A stretch of 14,616 nt of DNA from an uncultured Flavobacterium sp. (GCF_946220915.1 NZ_CAMIHH010000082.1:1-14616), one strand, 5' to 3'; counted from the stretch's first letter, positions 7,901 through 14,465 are shown. Made by a program: numbers and translations. Notes: a model not told the origin generated them from the sequence alone.

Positions 7901-8075
7901 TGCGGGTGCAGGCATCAGCATATACGAAATTGGTACAGGAAAGCTGGTTAAGGAACTTAGCGCTGAAGCGATGTCCATTGAAATTGGAATGGAAAATTTT
8001 GCTGCGGGAACTTATGTGATGCAAATCGTATCTGATAAGGTAACTGAAACACACAAGCTTATCATAGGAAACTAA
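4977..8075 (+). CDS. Secreted right-handed beta-helix repeat protein with T9SS sorting tail
   Basis: The 1032-residue protein has a signal peptide (MKKTTFIMK..., likely cleaved after Ala24). An opening segment (ITVTSGGDSGAGTLRQAV) is typical of pectate-lyase-like or polymorphic outer membrane protein folds. From about residue 118 to 825 it carries about 25 short repeats of the form GGG(I/L)...TI...(I/V)..N(T/S)A. Each is one turn of a right-handed parallel beta-helix, with Asn ladders. Residues ~830-936 resemble the 'choice-of-anchor Q' end region (DNGGETLTHAL ... DIGAFE). Residues 955-1032 are a type A T9SS C-terminal domain (VVYPNPS ... GTYVMQIV ... HKLIIGN), directing export across the outer membrane and surface attachment or release. 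No catalytic site was recognised; a surface adhesin or structural role is inferred. It is monocistronic with a terminator at 8103-8136. Confidence 0.93.
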   Translation: MKKTTFIMKLVAAVMLLTGMSSVAQSITVTSGGDSGAGTLRQAVQDIAAGGTILFDASLNGDSIILTSAITIDKNITINGNGDDATMLSGGGANRIFTITTGSVTINNMMFTNGYHAGNGGALHISGGTVLINNSIFSENEAAGDTATNGGGAIYIENGQLTLNASSLSGNQASGTSGSGGAILASTGATLTINGTVIAENSASRAGGGIEGNGGSTIALNDVTLEDNTTGSNPGNGGGLHITGSGNTTITGSSVLNNTAAAEGGGLWNGSGSMTISETQISGNTASGALADQGGGGIYNLSGMLTINAGTEITGNIANGAAGSGGGILNDAGGTLAVNGAVITGNTANRAGGGIEDNSGATGMVTLSGVTLNGNTTFTSPGNGGGLHVTGPGTVTITGGTVNGNNAGAEGGGLWNGSGTMTIDGTTITENTASGNGADQGGGGIYNLNGGTLMIENATLSNNTADGTAGSGGGILNDVGAMLTVIDTEISGNTAVRAGGGIEDNSLTSTIILTNVNLTGNSVTGPPGNGGGLHITGAGSATITGGSVSNNTASLQGGGLWNGTGTMTVSDVDIEGNTAEGDAATDGGGGIFNVSGTIEIIDSEITENTANGTSGSGGGIFSAAGNITIVNSEINENSANRAGGGIEIIAGVLTVNGSELNFNETTGLSANPGNGGGLHISGVATVVFNGGEVNENIAAREGGGLWNQTGSTMTLNRVTVDGNSALGAGTDDGGGGIFNNGGTLTVNSSTISGNSVTGLFGRGGGVHINAGTATFMQSTISGNTSVANGGGIYNNGTITINANTITLNSALVSGGGIYNNSETSVSLKNTIAAGNIAVISGRDLFSDNGLINSEGYNLVGMDDADDFDNNDNDWVGTLASPISAGLQDLEDNGGETLTHALNCPSAAADMGDPDDMFNDQNDMAVFNGRRDIGAFEAQEACSLDSEEFAIGAKSVVYPNPSLTGMFSVQLAQSHGAGAGISIYEIGTGKLVKELSAEAMSIEIGMENFAAGTYVMQIVSDKVTETHKLIIGN
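5330..7450 (+). repeat. Nested beta-helix super-repeat (five rungs per ~146-residue unit)
   Basis: The rungs cycle in a fixed order of five types: GGGLWN, GGGGIYN, GSGGGILND, RAGGGIE, PGNGGGLHITG. The landmark GGCCTTTGG (encoding GLW) recurs at 5772, 6213, 6651 and 7086, giving periods of 441, 438 and 435 bases (147, 146 and 145 residues). The first rungs before 5772 and the last few after 7180 follow the pattern loosely. The code is GGC-rich throughout. This suggests growth by duplication of whole five-rung blocks. Confidence 0.85.
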
Positions 8076-8102
8076 AATAAGATTTGGTTAGGTTAGTTGA
8101 AG

Positions 8103-8136
8103 TGCCCCTGGTTCCCGGGGGCATTTTTATTTTTTT
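8103..8136 (+). terminator. Rho-independent terminator of the beta-helix gene
   Basis: TGCCCCTGG pairs with CCGGGGGCA (8103-8123, 9 base pairs including one T-G, 3-base loop) and is followed by TTTTTATTTTTTT. It overlaps the stop codon of the convergent DUF2071 gene at 8127-8129. Confidence 0.85.
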
Positions 8137-8867
8137 ATCTTAAGCTTCCTCCCCTGCTTCACCAAAATTTCCGACCCTTCGGCAAGATATACCGAAACCG
8201 GTGTGAGATCCTGCAAAAAGGCAAAATCGCTGCCGTAAACCTTTCGGAAATCCACATCCACCTTATAGTCCCTCACAGGATATATCTGCCATCGTGGGTG
8301 TACCACTTCATATTCAGAAGTAGCCACGCTGTTTATTTTAGTATAACCCCAAAAATGCTCTGTGATAAATTCTTCCTCACTGCCCGGCGCAATGTCAACA
8401 GCTTTGTTATCGGCAATGACCTTAACCGAATGCCACTGCCCTTTTCGCCAGCCGTACTCTACGGTGCGGGTGTCATTGGTTTCCGTCCAGGAATGCCTGG
8501 TCTTCAATGTTTCATAATTTTCATTATAAAGCAGGTTGGCCACAAACGTTATAGCAGCCCGGGGCACTATTTCCTTCAGGAACACTACTCCCCTTTTGTA
8601 TTGTTCGGTATCTTTATATTTTACGTAAAAGCGCAGGTTGACCTCTTCAAAATTTACATGAAGCGGAATGCGCATGCCAAGCATTTTTGTATTCACAAAC
8701 ATGAAACCCACAAGGCTTACATAGCATGTGCCGTTCCATAAGTCGAGCTCGGTTTCAAAGGGGAGGTATTTTTTAAGTACTTCCGGCTCAACCGCATAAT
8801 TTACCATGATGAGCTTGCGCCATTGTGCATCGAGAAATGTACGGGATTGTACCGGTAGTGTTGCCAT
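8127..8867 (-). CDS. DUF2071 family protein (YqjF-like)
   Basis: The 246-residue protein matches the usual length of DUF2071 proteins. Recognisable segments are FLDAQWRKLIMVNYAVEPEVLKKYLP near the N-terminus, LWNGTCYVSLVGFMF, VNLRFYVKYKD, GVVFLKEIVPR and a late WGYTKI...VVHPRWQIYPV region. These are the conserved core of this family, whose fold resembles acetoacetate decarboxylase; no activity is established. It has no signal peptide or membrane segment. It is transcribed alone from a consensus -7 box (8887-8880) and converges on the beta-helix gene. Function remains unknown. Confidence 0.88.
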   Translation of the reverse strand: MATLPVQSRTFLDAQWRKLIMVNYAVEPEVLKKYLPFETELDLWNGTCYVSLVGFMFVNTKMLGMRIPLHVNFEEVNLRFYVKYKDTEQYKRGVVFLKEIVPRAAITFVANLLYNENYETLKTRHSWTETNDTRTVEYGWRKGQWHSVKVIADNKAVDIAPGSEEEFITEHFWGYTKINSVATSEYEVVHPRWQIYPVRDYKVDVDFRKVYGSDFAFLQDLTPVSVYLAEGSEILVKQGRKLKIKK

Positions 8868-8879
8868 GCATTAAAATTA

Positions 8880-8887
8880 CAAAACTA
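8880..8887 (-). promoter_or_regulatory. -7 box TAGTTTTG for the DUF2071 gene
   Basis: On the minus strand TAGTTTTG matches TAnnTTTG exactly, 12 bases before the ATG at 8867. The upstream TTG element is not evident. Confidence 0.5.
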
Positions 8888-8951
8888 CGATGAGGAAATG
8901 AAAGCTTATATGGAAAATTTAGCATGCTACCTGCTGCATTGTCAATGGTTT

Positions 8952-9137
8952 TTAGTGCGGCAGGCCGAAGTTATGGCCCAGCTCGTGGATGACGACTTTT
9001 CTGAACCCGCCAAAATGTACTTCCTTGTTTTTATCTGCAACAAGGCAGGGTTTTAAATTGCGTTCAATTGTCCCGAACATTACAGTAAAATCGGTATTTC
9101 GGGCATGGTGCATCATCTTTATCGTTACCTTTGCAAA
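8952..9137 (-). pseudogene. Remnant of an archaemetzincin-like zinc protease
   Basis: The minus-strand frame encodes about 60 residues that end VVIHELGHNFGLPH followed at once by TAA. HELGHNFGLPH is the metzincin zinc site HExxHxxGxxH. The preceding part (DFTVMFG ... KPCLV ... FRKVV) aligns in order with the region before that site in small Bacteroidota archaemetzincin-like proteases. In that family the third His region is followed by conserved Cys residues (C-x4-C ... CxxC); here the stop removes them all. Upstream, the frame runs into the promoter and coding region of the 9150 gene on the other strand, so no N-terminal part survives. The open frame extends to 9278, but only 8952-9137 looks family-like. 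I read it as a decayed gene fragment; a functional micro-protein is less likely. Confidence 0.6.
9126..9133 (+). promoter_or_regulatory. -7 box TACCTTTG for the 9150-10682 pair
   Basis: TACCTTTG is an exact TAnnTTTG match, 16 bases before ATG 9150. It overlaps the 5' end of the metzincin remnant on the other strand. Confidence 0.55.
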
Positions 9138-9149
9138 AATTTTTAAATT

Positions 9150-9437
9150 ATGATACGCCTGTTTAAGATTGTGGCCCTGCTCGAGGGTATATCTGCACTC
9201 ATCCTGTTTTTTGTTGCAATGCCCATGAAATACATTTGGGACAACCCCGAGTACATTCGCCCTGCGGGCATGGCGCACGGGGTACTGTTTACCGTTTACA
9301 TTGTGCTTGCCACCATGCTAAAATATGAAGAGAACTGGCCGTGGAAAAAATACATCATCATCTGCCTGGCCTCCATCCCTCCTTTCGGGACTTTCATCAT
9401 GGAACGCAAATATTTCAGCAATACGGCAAATTCATAA
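9150..9437 (+). CDS. DUF3817 small integral membrane protein
   Basis: The 95-residue protein has three hydrophobic segments: IVALLEGISALILFFVAMP (~7-25), a middle segment with AHGVLFTVYIVLATML (~42-57) and YIIICLASIPPFGTF (~68-82). The pattern of EG(I/L)S near the start, PMKY after the first helix, the GxAHG motif before the second, and PFGTF in the third is that of the DUF3817 family of small bacterial membrane proteins. Function is not known. The stop codon directly abuts the ATG of the mechanosensitive channel gene (9435-9440 reads TAAATG), so the two are almost certainly one transcript and may be translationally coupled. Confidence 0.88.
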   Translation: MIRLFKIVALLEGISALILFFVAMPMKYIWDNPEYIRPAGMAHGVLFTVYIVLATMLKYEENWPWKKYIIICLASIPPFGTFIMERKYFSNTANS

Positions 9438-10682
9438 ATGGAATTTTTCAACTGGGCATATAAGGCGCTGCGCAGCATAGACATGGGGCATGGCGCCGCG
9501 CTGTATGGCAATCTGGCGGCAAACCTTGCAGTACTTGCCATTATTGCCATTGTCCTTGACAAGATATTTAAAAAAGCGCTTGTATTCGTACTGAGCATTG
9601 TAGCGCGCCGTACCAAGACGACTTTTGATGATTTTCTTGTAGAGAACAAGACTGCAAAATATGTGGCACACCTTATCCCATTATACTTTATATACGAAAC
9701 GCTCCCCGTTGTACTTAAGGATTTTGTGTATTGGGAGAACATGATCTCTAAAGGGACGAGCATATGCATCATCCTGCTGAGCCTCTGGATCATCCGGAGC
9801 ATTTTTAATGCCCTGAAGGATTACCTCAAGATACAGCCTGAATATAATGACAAGCCAATTGACAGCTATATCCAGGTTATCATGATCATCCTGTGGATAT
9901 TTGCGGTTACGGCCATGGTGCTGATACTTTTCAATACTACTGTGGGTGCATTATTAGGTACTTTTGGAGCGATATCTGCCATCATCATCCTCATTTTTAA
10001 AGATACGATACTGGGCTTCGTAGCAAGTATACAGGTTTCTGTAAACGATATTGTGCGCATTGGCGACTGGATCACGATAGAGAAATTCGGTGCCGACGGC
10101 TCTGTGATTGAAATAAACCTCGCTACTGTAAAAGTCCAGAACTTCGACCATACGACAACTACCGTACCTACCTACAGCCTGATTTCCGACTCTTTCAAGA
10201 ACTGGCGCGGCATGATGGATTCCGGCGGCAGGCGCATTAAAAGGCACATACTTATAAAGGCTAACAGCGTGCGGTTCATCCACCGGGATGAAATTGAAGA
10301 CCTGGGCAAAATACAGCTCATAGCCGATTACCTGAACAGCCGCCAGGCAGACATCGATAAATGGAATGATGAGCACAACATTGATAAATCGCTGTCCATA
10401 AACGGCCGCAACCTGACTAACCTGGGCATCTTCCGAAAATACATCAACAGTTATATTGAAACCCATCCCGGCGCTAACAAGGAGCTTACCATAATGTGCC
10501 GCCACCTGCAGCCCACTGAAAAAGGCATTCCCATAGAGATTTACCTTTTCACATCAGATAAGCGCTGGCTCAATTATGAGTACATCATGGCCGATATTTT
10601 TGATCATGTAATTGCAGCCGTACCCTATTTTGGACTGGAGGTATTTGAATTGCCCACGGGCAAGGGCTACATCGAAGAATAG
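9438..10682 (+). CDS. ybdG: YbdG-type mechanosensitive ion channel (MscS superfamily)
   Basis: The 414-residue membrane protein matches E. coli YbdG in length and in many local stretches. Helices are predicted at about 26-40, 75-93, 106-127 and 145-166. The pore helix region follows (GALLGTFGAISAIIILIFKD, 170-189) and runs into the MscS beta domain: FVASIQVSVNDIVRIGDW, then the GADGSVIEI, TVKVQNFD and TTVPTYSLISDSFKNW segments (to ~256). The long C-terminal part (GGRRIKRHILI ... NLTNLGIFRKYIN ... GIPIEIYLFT ... ADIFDHV) is characteristic of the YbdG branch rather than small MscS. The role is release of solutes on hypo-osmotic shock, in the inner membrane. It is the second gene of a pair with DUF3817 and ends at a terminator at 10716-10748. 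Confidence 0.92.
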   Translation: MEFFNWAYKALRSIDMGHGAALYGNLAANLAVLAIIAIVLDKIFKKALVFVLSIVARRTKTTFDDFLVENKTAKYVAHLIPLYFIYETLPVVLKDFVYWENMISKGTSICIILLSLWIIRSIFNALKDYLKIQPEYNDKPIDSYIQVIMIILWIFAVTAMVLILFNTTVGALLGTFGAISAIIILIFKDTILGFVASIQVSVNDIVRIGDWITIEKFGADGSVIEINLATVKVQNFDHTTTTVPTYSLISDSFKNWRGMMDSGGRRIKRHILIKANSVRFIHRDEIEDLGKIQLIADYLNSRQADIDKWNDEHNIDKSLSINGRNLTNLGIFRKYINSYIETHPGANKELTIMCRHLQPTEKGIPIEIYLFTSDKRWLNYEYIMADIFDHVIAAVPYFGLEVFELPTGKGYIEE

Positions 10683-10715
10683 CCCCAGGATAGATACTGC
10701 ACATATTAAAAATAG

Positions 10716-10748
10716 AAAAGCCCAAAACAAATCATTCTGGGCTTTTTT
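10716..10748. terminator. Bidirectional Rho-independent terminator
   Basis: AAAAGCCCA (10716-10724) pairs with TGGGCTTTT (10738-10746) around a 13-base loop and is followed by six T in all on the plus strand. The A-rich left arm lets it also end the convergent SDR gene. Confidence 0.82.
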
Positions 10749-10766
10749 GCTACTATAGGATCCCGC

Positions 10767-11489
10767 TTACGGGTTGGTAGACCAAAGGCTTACATCTTTT
10801 ACCAAAGCCCTTCGAGGCAGCCTTAAGTGCCCCACTAATAATTCGGCAAAATCTTCGGGCTGTAAAGTGGTTTCCGGGTTGCCGTCGGTCAGGTTAAGGT
10901 TTTTAGCCATATCGGTGGATATGGTGCTGGGTGTCATGGTAAGTACACGGATGTTATCCTTTCTCACTTCCTGCATGAGCGATTCTGACATGCCTATAAG
11001 CCCGAACTTAGAGGCGCTGTAAGCGCTCGTAAGCGGTGCGCCCTTTAGCCCTGCGCTTGACGATATGTTTACAATGTCGCCGCTCCTGCGCTCTTTCATT
11101 TCAGGAAGCAGTGCGCGTGTGGCATAATAAGCGCCAAAAACATTGGTCTTGACAATATTCTCCCATTCTTCTACCGCCAGGTCGAGGAATTTACCAAACT
11201 TGCCCACGCCGGCATTGTTTATAAGGATGTCGATTGCACCCAGCTCATTCTTAATGGCGGCAATCGCGTGGGTTAGCTGTGCATTATCTGTAATATCTGC
11301 TACAGCATAAGCCACCTTAATTTCCGGGTTGGCCTTTTTAGCCTCATCGGCTACGGCTTGCAGGTCGGCTTCGGTCCTTGCGATCAGGCCGAGGTGCACA
11401 CTGTTTTTGGCAAGTTCAATGGCTATGGCTTTGCCGAGGCCTTTTCCTGCTCCGGTAATTATGGCAGATTGCCCGCTTAAATTTTCCAT
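10767..11489 (-). CDS. Short-chain dehydrogenase/reductase (3-ketoacyl reductase-like)
   Basis: The 240-residue protein is a classical cytoplasmic SDR. The Rossmann NAD(P) motif TGAGKGLG is at 12-19, the adenine-binding Asp of ADITD at about 65, NNAG at 91-94, the active-site Asn116, Ser144 in NISSSAG, and the catalytic Tyr157-x3-Lys161. Arg38 (GLIARTE) after the second strand favours NADPH. The lack of an extended C-terminus matches 3-oxoacyl-ACP reductase (FabG)-like and related reductases, but the substrate cannot be read from sequence. It lies 49 bases after the thioesterase stop on the same strand, so the two may be co-transcribed and may act on related acyl or carbonyl compounds. No strong separate promoter is seen in the gap. 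Confidence 0.92.
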   Translation of the reverse strand: MENLSGQSAIITGAGKGLGKAIAIELAKNSVHLGLIARTEADLQAVADEAKKANPEIKVAYAVADITDNAQLTHAIAAIKNELGAIDILINNAGVGKFGKFLDLAVEEWENIVKTNVFGAYYATRALLPEMKERRSGDIVNISSSAGLKGAPLTSAYSASKFGLIGMSESLMQEVRKDNIRVLTMTPSTISTDMAKNLNLTDGNPETTLQPEDFAELLVGHLRLPRRALVKDVSLWSTNP

Positions 11490-11538
11490 ATGGTATTTAA
11501 AATTTATGTTTAGATGTTTTAAGTTTTATTTCTTTATA

Positions 11539-11931
11539 TCAGGGTTTTACGATTCTGTCCTTCACATATTCAATTTTAGTTTTGCCATGCGCGGACGGAC
11601 GGCCGAAACTATCAAGGTTCACCATCGTGATGTTATCCACTGTAATGATCTTTTCCTGTGTCATTTTGTTGCGCACTTCAGAGCGAAGCACCAGCGATGT
11701 TGTACCAAACCGCACCACGTCGATGCCTATCTCGATAATGTCGCCCTGCTTTGCGGAAGCCATGAAGTTGATCTCAGACATGTGCTTGGTTACGACCCGT
11801 TGATTCTCCAACTGAATAATGGAGTACAATGCAGCCTCCTCGTCGATCCAGGCGAGCAGCTTACCGCCGAATAATGTGCTGTTGGGGTTCAGGTCTTCGG
11901 GCTTTACCCATTTGCGTGTATGGAATCTCAT
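11539..11931 (-). CDS. Acyl-CoA thioesterase, HotDog fold (YciA-like)
   Basis: The 130-residue protein has the single HotDog domain of YciA/BFIT-type acyl-CoA hydrolases. The N-terminal signature NPNSTLFGGKLLAWIDEEAA (15-34) contains the helix-capping Asn, the FGG turn and the likely catalytic Asp30. The second half has MSEINFMASAKQGDII and VVRFGTTSLVLRSEV, matching the strands that build the dimer and CoA site. It hydrolyses acyl-CoA to free acid and CoA in the cytoplasm; chain preference is unknown. Family proteins assemble as hexamers. It is followed by the SDR gene. Upstream, a near-consensus box TAACTTTA lies at 11957-11950. Confidence 0.9.
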   Translation of the reverse strand: MRFHTRKWVKPEDLNPNSTLFGGKLLAWIDEEAALYSIIQLENQRVVTKHMSEINFMASAKQGDIIEIGIDVVRFGTTSLVLRSEVRNKMTQEKIITVDNITMVNLDSFGRPSAHGKTKIEYVKDRIVKP

Positions 11932-11949
11932 AGCAATGATTTGTAAGGC

Positions 11950-11957
11950 TAAAGTTA
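11950..11957 (-). promoter_or_regulatory. Weak -7 box TAACTTTA for the thioesterase-SDR pair
   Basis: On the minus strand TAACTTTA has one mismatch to TAnnTTTG and lies 18 bases before the ATG at 11931. A TTG is present upstream at a spacing of about 15 bases, slightly short. Confidence 0.35.
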
Positions 11958-12118
11958 CGATAACTGCGCTTGCAATTCTAATTTACGGAAGTTTTTAACC
12001 GAAAACCATTTCGCAGGCAACGCTATTGCAGCTTGAATTTTCGTTACGCAAATTTATCAAATAAGCTAAGTCGTTATGAAAGTTTACCAATGATTTTGCT
12101 TATAGCGGTATTACATTC

Positions 12119-12210
12119 GCGTGAGGGATTGCAGCGGCATCCTGCGGAGTGCAACGGAGCAGATAGAGTGGAAAGCCCGACGCCGTAGCATGCGGAGGCG
12201 GCACGCCCAG
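12119..12210. repeat. Structured REP-like intergenic element
   Basis: A GC-rich block in otherwise AT-rich DNA. Its ends pair (GCGTG 12119-12123 with CACGC 12202-12206). Inside are GGAT/ATCC (12126-12129/12139-12142), TGC/GCA (12143-12161) and CGCC/GGCG (12181-12184/12197-12200). The segment GGGATTGCAGCGGCATCC is echoed by GATAGAGTGGAAAGCCC. From memory, this style of 'GGGATTG-AGCGG... GGAAAGCCCG' element is dispersed in Flavobacteriia genomes; only one copy is in this window, so repetition is not shown here. Confidence 0.5.
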
Positions 12211-12243
12211 AATATTGTTGAGTAAAAAGTAACACACCCCTAA

Positions 12244-12259
12244 CCCCTCTCAAGAGGGG
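12244..12259. repeat. CCCCTCT/AGAGGGG palindrome
   Basis: CCCCTCT (12244-12250) and AGAGGGG (12253-12259) are perfectly complementary with two bases between. The setting, an ACACCCCTAA run before and a GAAC run after, is of a type I recall as a dispersed intergenic repeat in Bacteroidota. There is no T-tract, so it is not a terminator. Confidence 0.5.
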
Positions 12260-12280
12260 AACAGCTTCACTCCTTCCCAA

Positions 12281-12313
12281 TAAAAAACCACACATTCAGG
12301 AAACTATGTGGTT
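12281..12313 (-). terminator. Rho-independent terminator of the E1 gene
   Basis: On the minus strand AACCACA (12313-12307) pairs with TGTGGTT (12292-12286) and is followed by TTTTTTATT. It lies about 60 bases after the E1 stop codon. The loop is about 14 bases, and the stem may extend with a bulge. Confidence 0.75.
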
Positions 12314-12373
12314 AAATATATATACAATATCGCGCTCCAAATAAACAAATTAACGCATCAACAAATCAACTTT

Positions 12374-14350
12374 TTAGTAAGCAAGAAGGTCCTTCAGCGC
12401 TCCCTCAAACCTTCCCTTAGAGAGGTACTGGTCTTCCAGTGCCTTGGTGAACGGTATGGCACTCTCAAGGCTGCCGACGCGTTTTACCGGGCCGTCGAGG
12501 TACTCGAAGCACTGCTCCATGATCATGGCCGATATGTCGCTGGCCACGCCGCCAAACAGCGTATCTTCCTGTAGGATGATGACTTTGCCTGTCTTTTTAA
12601 CGGATTTGAATATCGTTTCCGTATCGAGTGGCTGCAGGGTGCGCAGGTCGATAAGGTCGGCTTTAATGTCGGGGTTCTTCTCCAATGTTTCCAAAGCCCA
12701 GTGTACGCCTGCGCCAAAGGAAATCACCGTTACGTCCTCCCCTTCCTTAAGCAATGCCGCCTGTCCGAACGGGATCGTATAGTAATCTTTAGGAACATCC
12801 TGGTAAGCGCTGCGGTACAATGCTTTATGCTCGAAGAACATTACCGGGTTCGGGTCGTTAATGGCGGTGGCCAAAAGGCCTTTGGCATCATACGGGAATG
12901 CCGGGTACACTACTTTCAGTCCGGGAGTTTTGGTAAACCACGCCTCATTGGTCTGTGAGTGGAACGGCCCCGCCTGGACACCTGCACCGCAAGGCATACG
13001 CACTACCACGTCGGCGTTTTCCTGCCAGCGGTAATGCACTTTTGCAAGGTAGTTCACGATTGGGTTAAAGCCCGTGGACACGAAGTCCGCGAACTGCATC
13101 TCGATAACCGACTTCACGCCATTGATCGAAAGCCCCATGCCCGCCGACACTACGGCCGACTCGCATATGGGGGTATTGCGCACGCGTTCCTTGCCAAATT
13201 GTGCCACAAAACCATCGGTGATCTTGAATGCCCCGCCATATTCGGCGATGTCCTGCCCCATGATCACAAGGTTGTCATGGCGCTCCATCGACTGCCTCAA
13301 TCCCTGCTGGATGGCATCGATCATGCGTATGTTTTCCGTTTTCGATGAAGGGTTAATAGCCTCGTGTTCATACGGTTTATAAACGTCATTTAATTCTTCG
13401 CTCAAACTGGCTTCAATGGCCGGTTCGGCAGAAGCCTGCTGGTAGTTCTCGTCGATCTCTTTCTTCAGTTCTGCACGGATGGCATCGTCGGCATCGTCGT
13501 TCAGCACCTTTTCAGCCTTCAGGTATTGGCGGTAATTCTCCACTGGGTCCTTCACGGCCCAGGCATCCATCAGTTCCTGCGGAACGTACTTCGTACCACT
13601 CGCCTCCTCATGCCCGCGCATCCTGAACGTCTTGAACTCCAGTAGCACCGGGCGTGGGTTTTCGCGCATTGATGTCGCCAGTTCGTCAAGCTTGGTATAC
13701 ACCTCAAGCATGTTGTTACCATCGATGATGTGCGATTCCATGCCGTAGCCTATGCCCTTGTCGGCCAGGTTCTCGCAGCGGTACTGCTCGTTGGTCGGGG
13801 TCGAAAGGCCGTAGCCGTTGTTCTCGATAATGAACATTACCGGAAGTTCCCACACGGCGGCAATGTTGAGCGCCTCGTGGAAATCGCCCTCGCTGGTAGC
13901 GCCCTCGCCGGTAAACACAGCCGTCACCTTGCCCTCCTTGCGGAGCTTGTGCGCCAGCGCGATACCGTCGGCAACGCCAAGCTGCGGACCCAAGTGCGAT
14001 ATCATCCCGATGATCTTAAACTCCTGCGTACCGAAGTGGAACGAGCGGTCGCGGCCCTTGGTAAAGCCGTTGGCCTTACCCTGCCATTGCGAGAACAGGC
14101 GGTAGAGCGGAATGTCGCGGCCGGTAAACACGCCCAGGTTGCGGTGCATCGGGAGGATGTACTCGTCCTTATCCAGCACGGCGGCCACGCCTACGGAGAT
14201 GGCCTCCTGCCCGATCCCGGAGAACCATTTGGACACTTTGCCCTGGCGGATGAGGATAAGCATCTTCTCCTCTATCAGCCTTGGCTTTAATAATTTCTTA
14301 TATAAATCGAGTAATTTTTCGTCTGATAATTGTTTTCTGTCGAAATTCAT
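12374..14350 (-). CDS. Fused alpha/beta 2-oxoacid dehydrogenase E1 (branched-chain type)
   Basis: The 658-residue protein joins two subunits that are separate in most bacteria. Residues ~1-325 are E1 alpha, with the thiamine diphosphate motif GEG (148-150) to NN (177-178) and the FRMRGHEEASGTKYV loop (242-256). Residues ~338-658 are E1 beta: MGQDIAEYGGAFKITDGF, CESAVVSAGMGLSINGVKSV, MPCGAGVQAGPFHSQ and a C-terminal transketolase domain with LIDLRTLQPLD and VIILQEDTLFGG. The linker (~310-338) is Glu/Ala/Ser-rich. It decarboxylates a 2-oxoacid and acylates the lipoyl E2 in the cytoplasm. Such fused E1 proteins in Bacteroidota are usually assigned to branched-chain 2-oxoacid (2-oxoisovalerate) dehydrogenase, but pyruvate cannot be excluded from sequence. 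No E2 or E3 gene adjoins it, and it is monocistronic with its own promoter and terminator. The code is distinctly GC-rich compared with the flanks. Confidence 0.93.
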   Translation of the reverse strand: MNFDRKQLSDEKLLDLYKKLLKPRLIEEKMLILIRQGKVSKWFSGIGQEAISVGVAAVLDKDEYILPMHRNLGVFTGRDIPLYRLFSQWQGKANGFTKGRDRSFHFGTQEFKIIGMISHLGPQLGVADGIALAHKLRKEGKVTAVFTGEGATSEGDFHEALNIAAVWELPVMFIIENNGYGLSTPTNEQYRCENLADKGIGYGMESHIIDGNNMLEVYTKLDELATSMRENPRPVLLEFKTFRMRGHEEASGTKYVPQELMDAWAVKDPVENYRQYLKAEKVLNDDADDAIRAELKKEIDENYQQASAEPAIEASLSEELNDVYKPYEHEAINPSSKTENIRMIDAIQQGLRQSMERHDNLVIMGQDIAEYGGAFKITDGFVAQFGKERVRNTPICESAVVSAGMGLSINGVKSVIEMQFADFVSTGFNPIVNYLAKVHYRWQENADVVVRMPCGAGVQAGPFHSQTNEAWFTKTPGLKVVYPAFPYDAKGLLATAINDPNPVMFFEHKALYRSAYQDVPKDYYTIPFGQAALLKEGEDVTVISFGAGVHWALETLEKNPDIKADLIDLRTLQPLDTETIFKSVKKTGKVIILQEDTLFGGVASDISAMIMEQCFEYLDGPVKRVGSLESAIPFTKALEDQYLSKGRFEGALKDLLAY

Positions 14351-14381
14351 CGCTGTTTTTTGAATAATCGTTAAAGCGAGT

Positions 14382-14389
14382 CAAAAGTA
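14382..14389 (-). promoter_or_regulatory. -7 box TACTTTTG for the E1 gene
   Basis: On the minus strand TACTTTTG matches TAnnTTTG exactly and lies 31 bases before the ATG at 14350. The upstream TTG element is not clear. Confidence 0.5.
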
Positions 14390-14432
14390 AGAAAATAACA
14401 GGAAGTAGGGAAAAATGTTATGGGAATTTATT

Positions 14433-14465
14433 TTTGAGAGAAATTAAAGAAATTTCGTAAGTTTA
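14433..14465 (+). promoter_or_regulatory. Promoter candidate for the gene at 14534
   Basis: TTTG at 14433-14436, a 21-base spacer and TAAGTTTA at 14458-14465 fit TTG-N17-23-TAnnTTTG with one mismatch. The predicted start near 14470 leaves a leader of about 60 bases carrying the inverted repeats at 14474-14511. Confidence 0.45.

Larger units (their letters stand above)
11932..12373. other. Gene-free region between the E1 gene and the thioesterase gene
   Basis: I see no credible gene in these 442 bases. They hold the thioesterase promoter region, a compact structured repeat-like element (12119-12210), a CCCCTCT/AGAGGGG palindrome (12244-12259), the E1 terminator (12281-12313) and a simple-sequence stretch of short A/C-rich words such as ACAAATTA and ACAAATCA (12340-12370). 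Confidence 0.7.

Noticed and set aside
8097..8741. 214-codon plus-strand frame
   Set aside because: It lies opposite the clear DUF2071 gene and begins within the terminator hairpin; no recognisable protein features.
12119..12210. Possible tRNA because of cloverleaf-like pairing
   Set aside because: No T-loop consensus, no recognisable anticodon arm of five pairs, and the end stem is only five pairs.
12074..12295. 73-codon minus-strand open frame
   Set aside because: It runs through the structured element and the palindrome, shows no domain pattern and has no promoter; the translation is repeat DNA read as protein.
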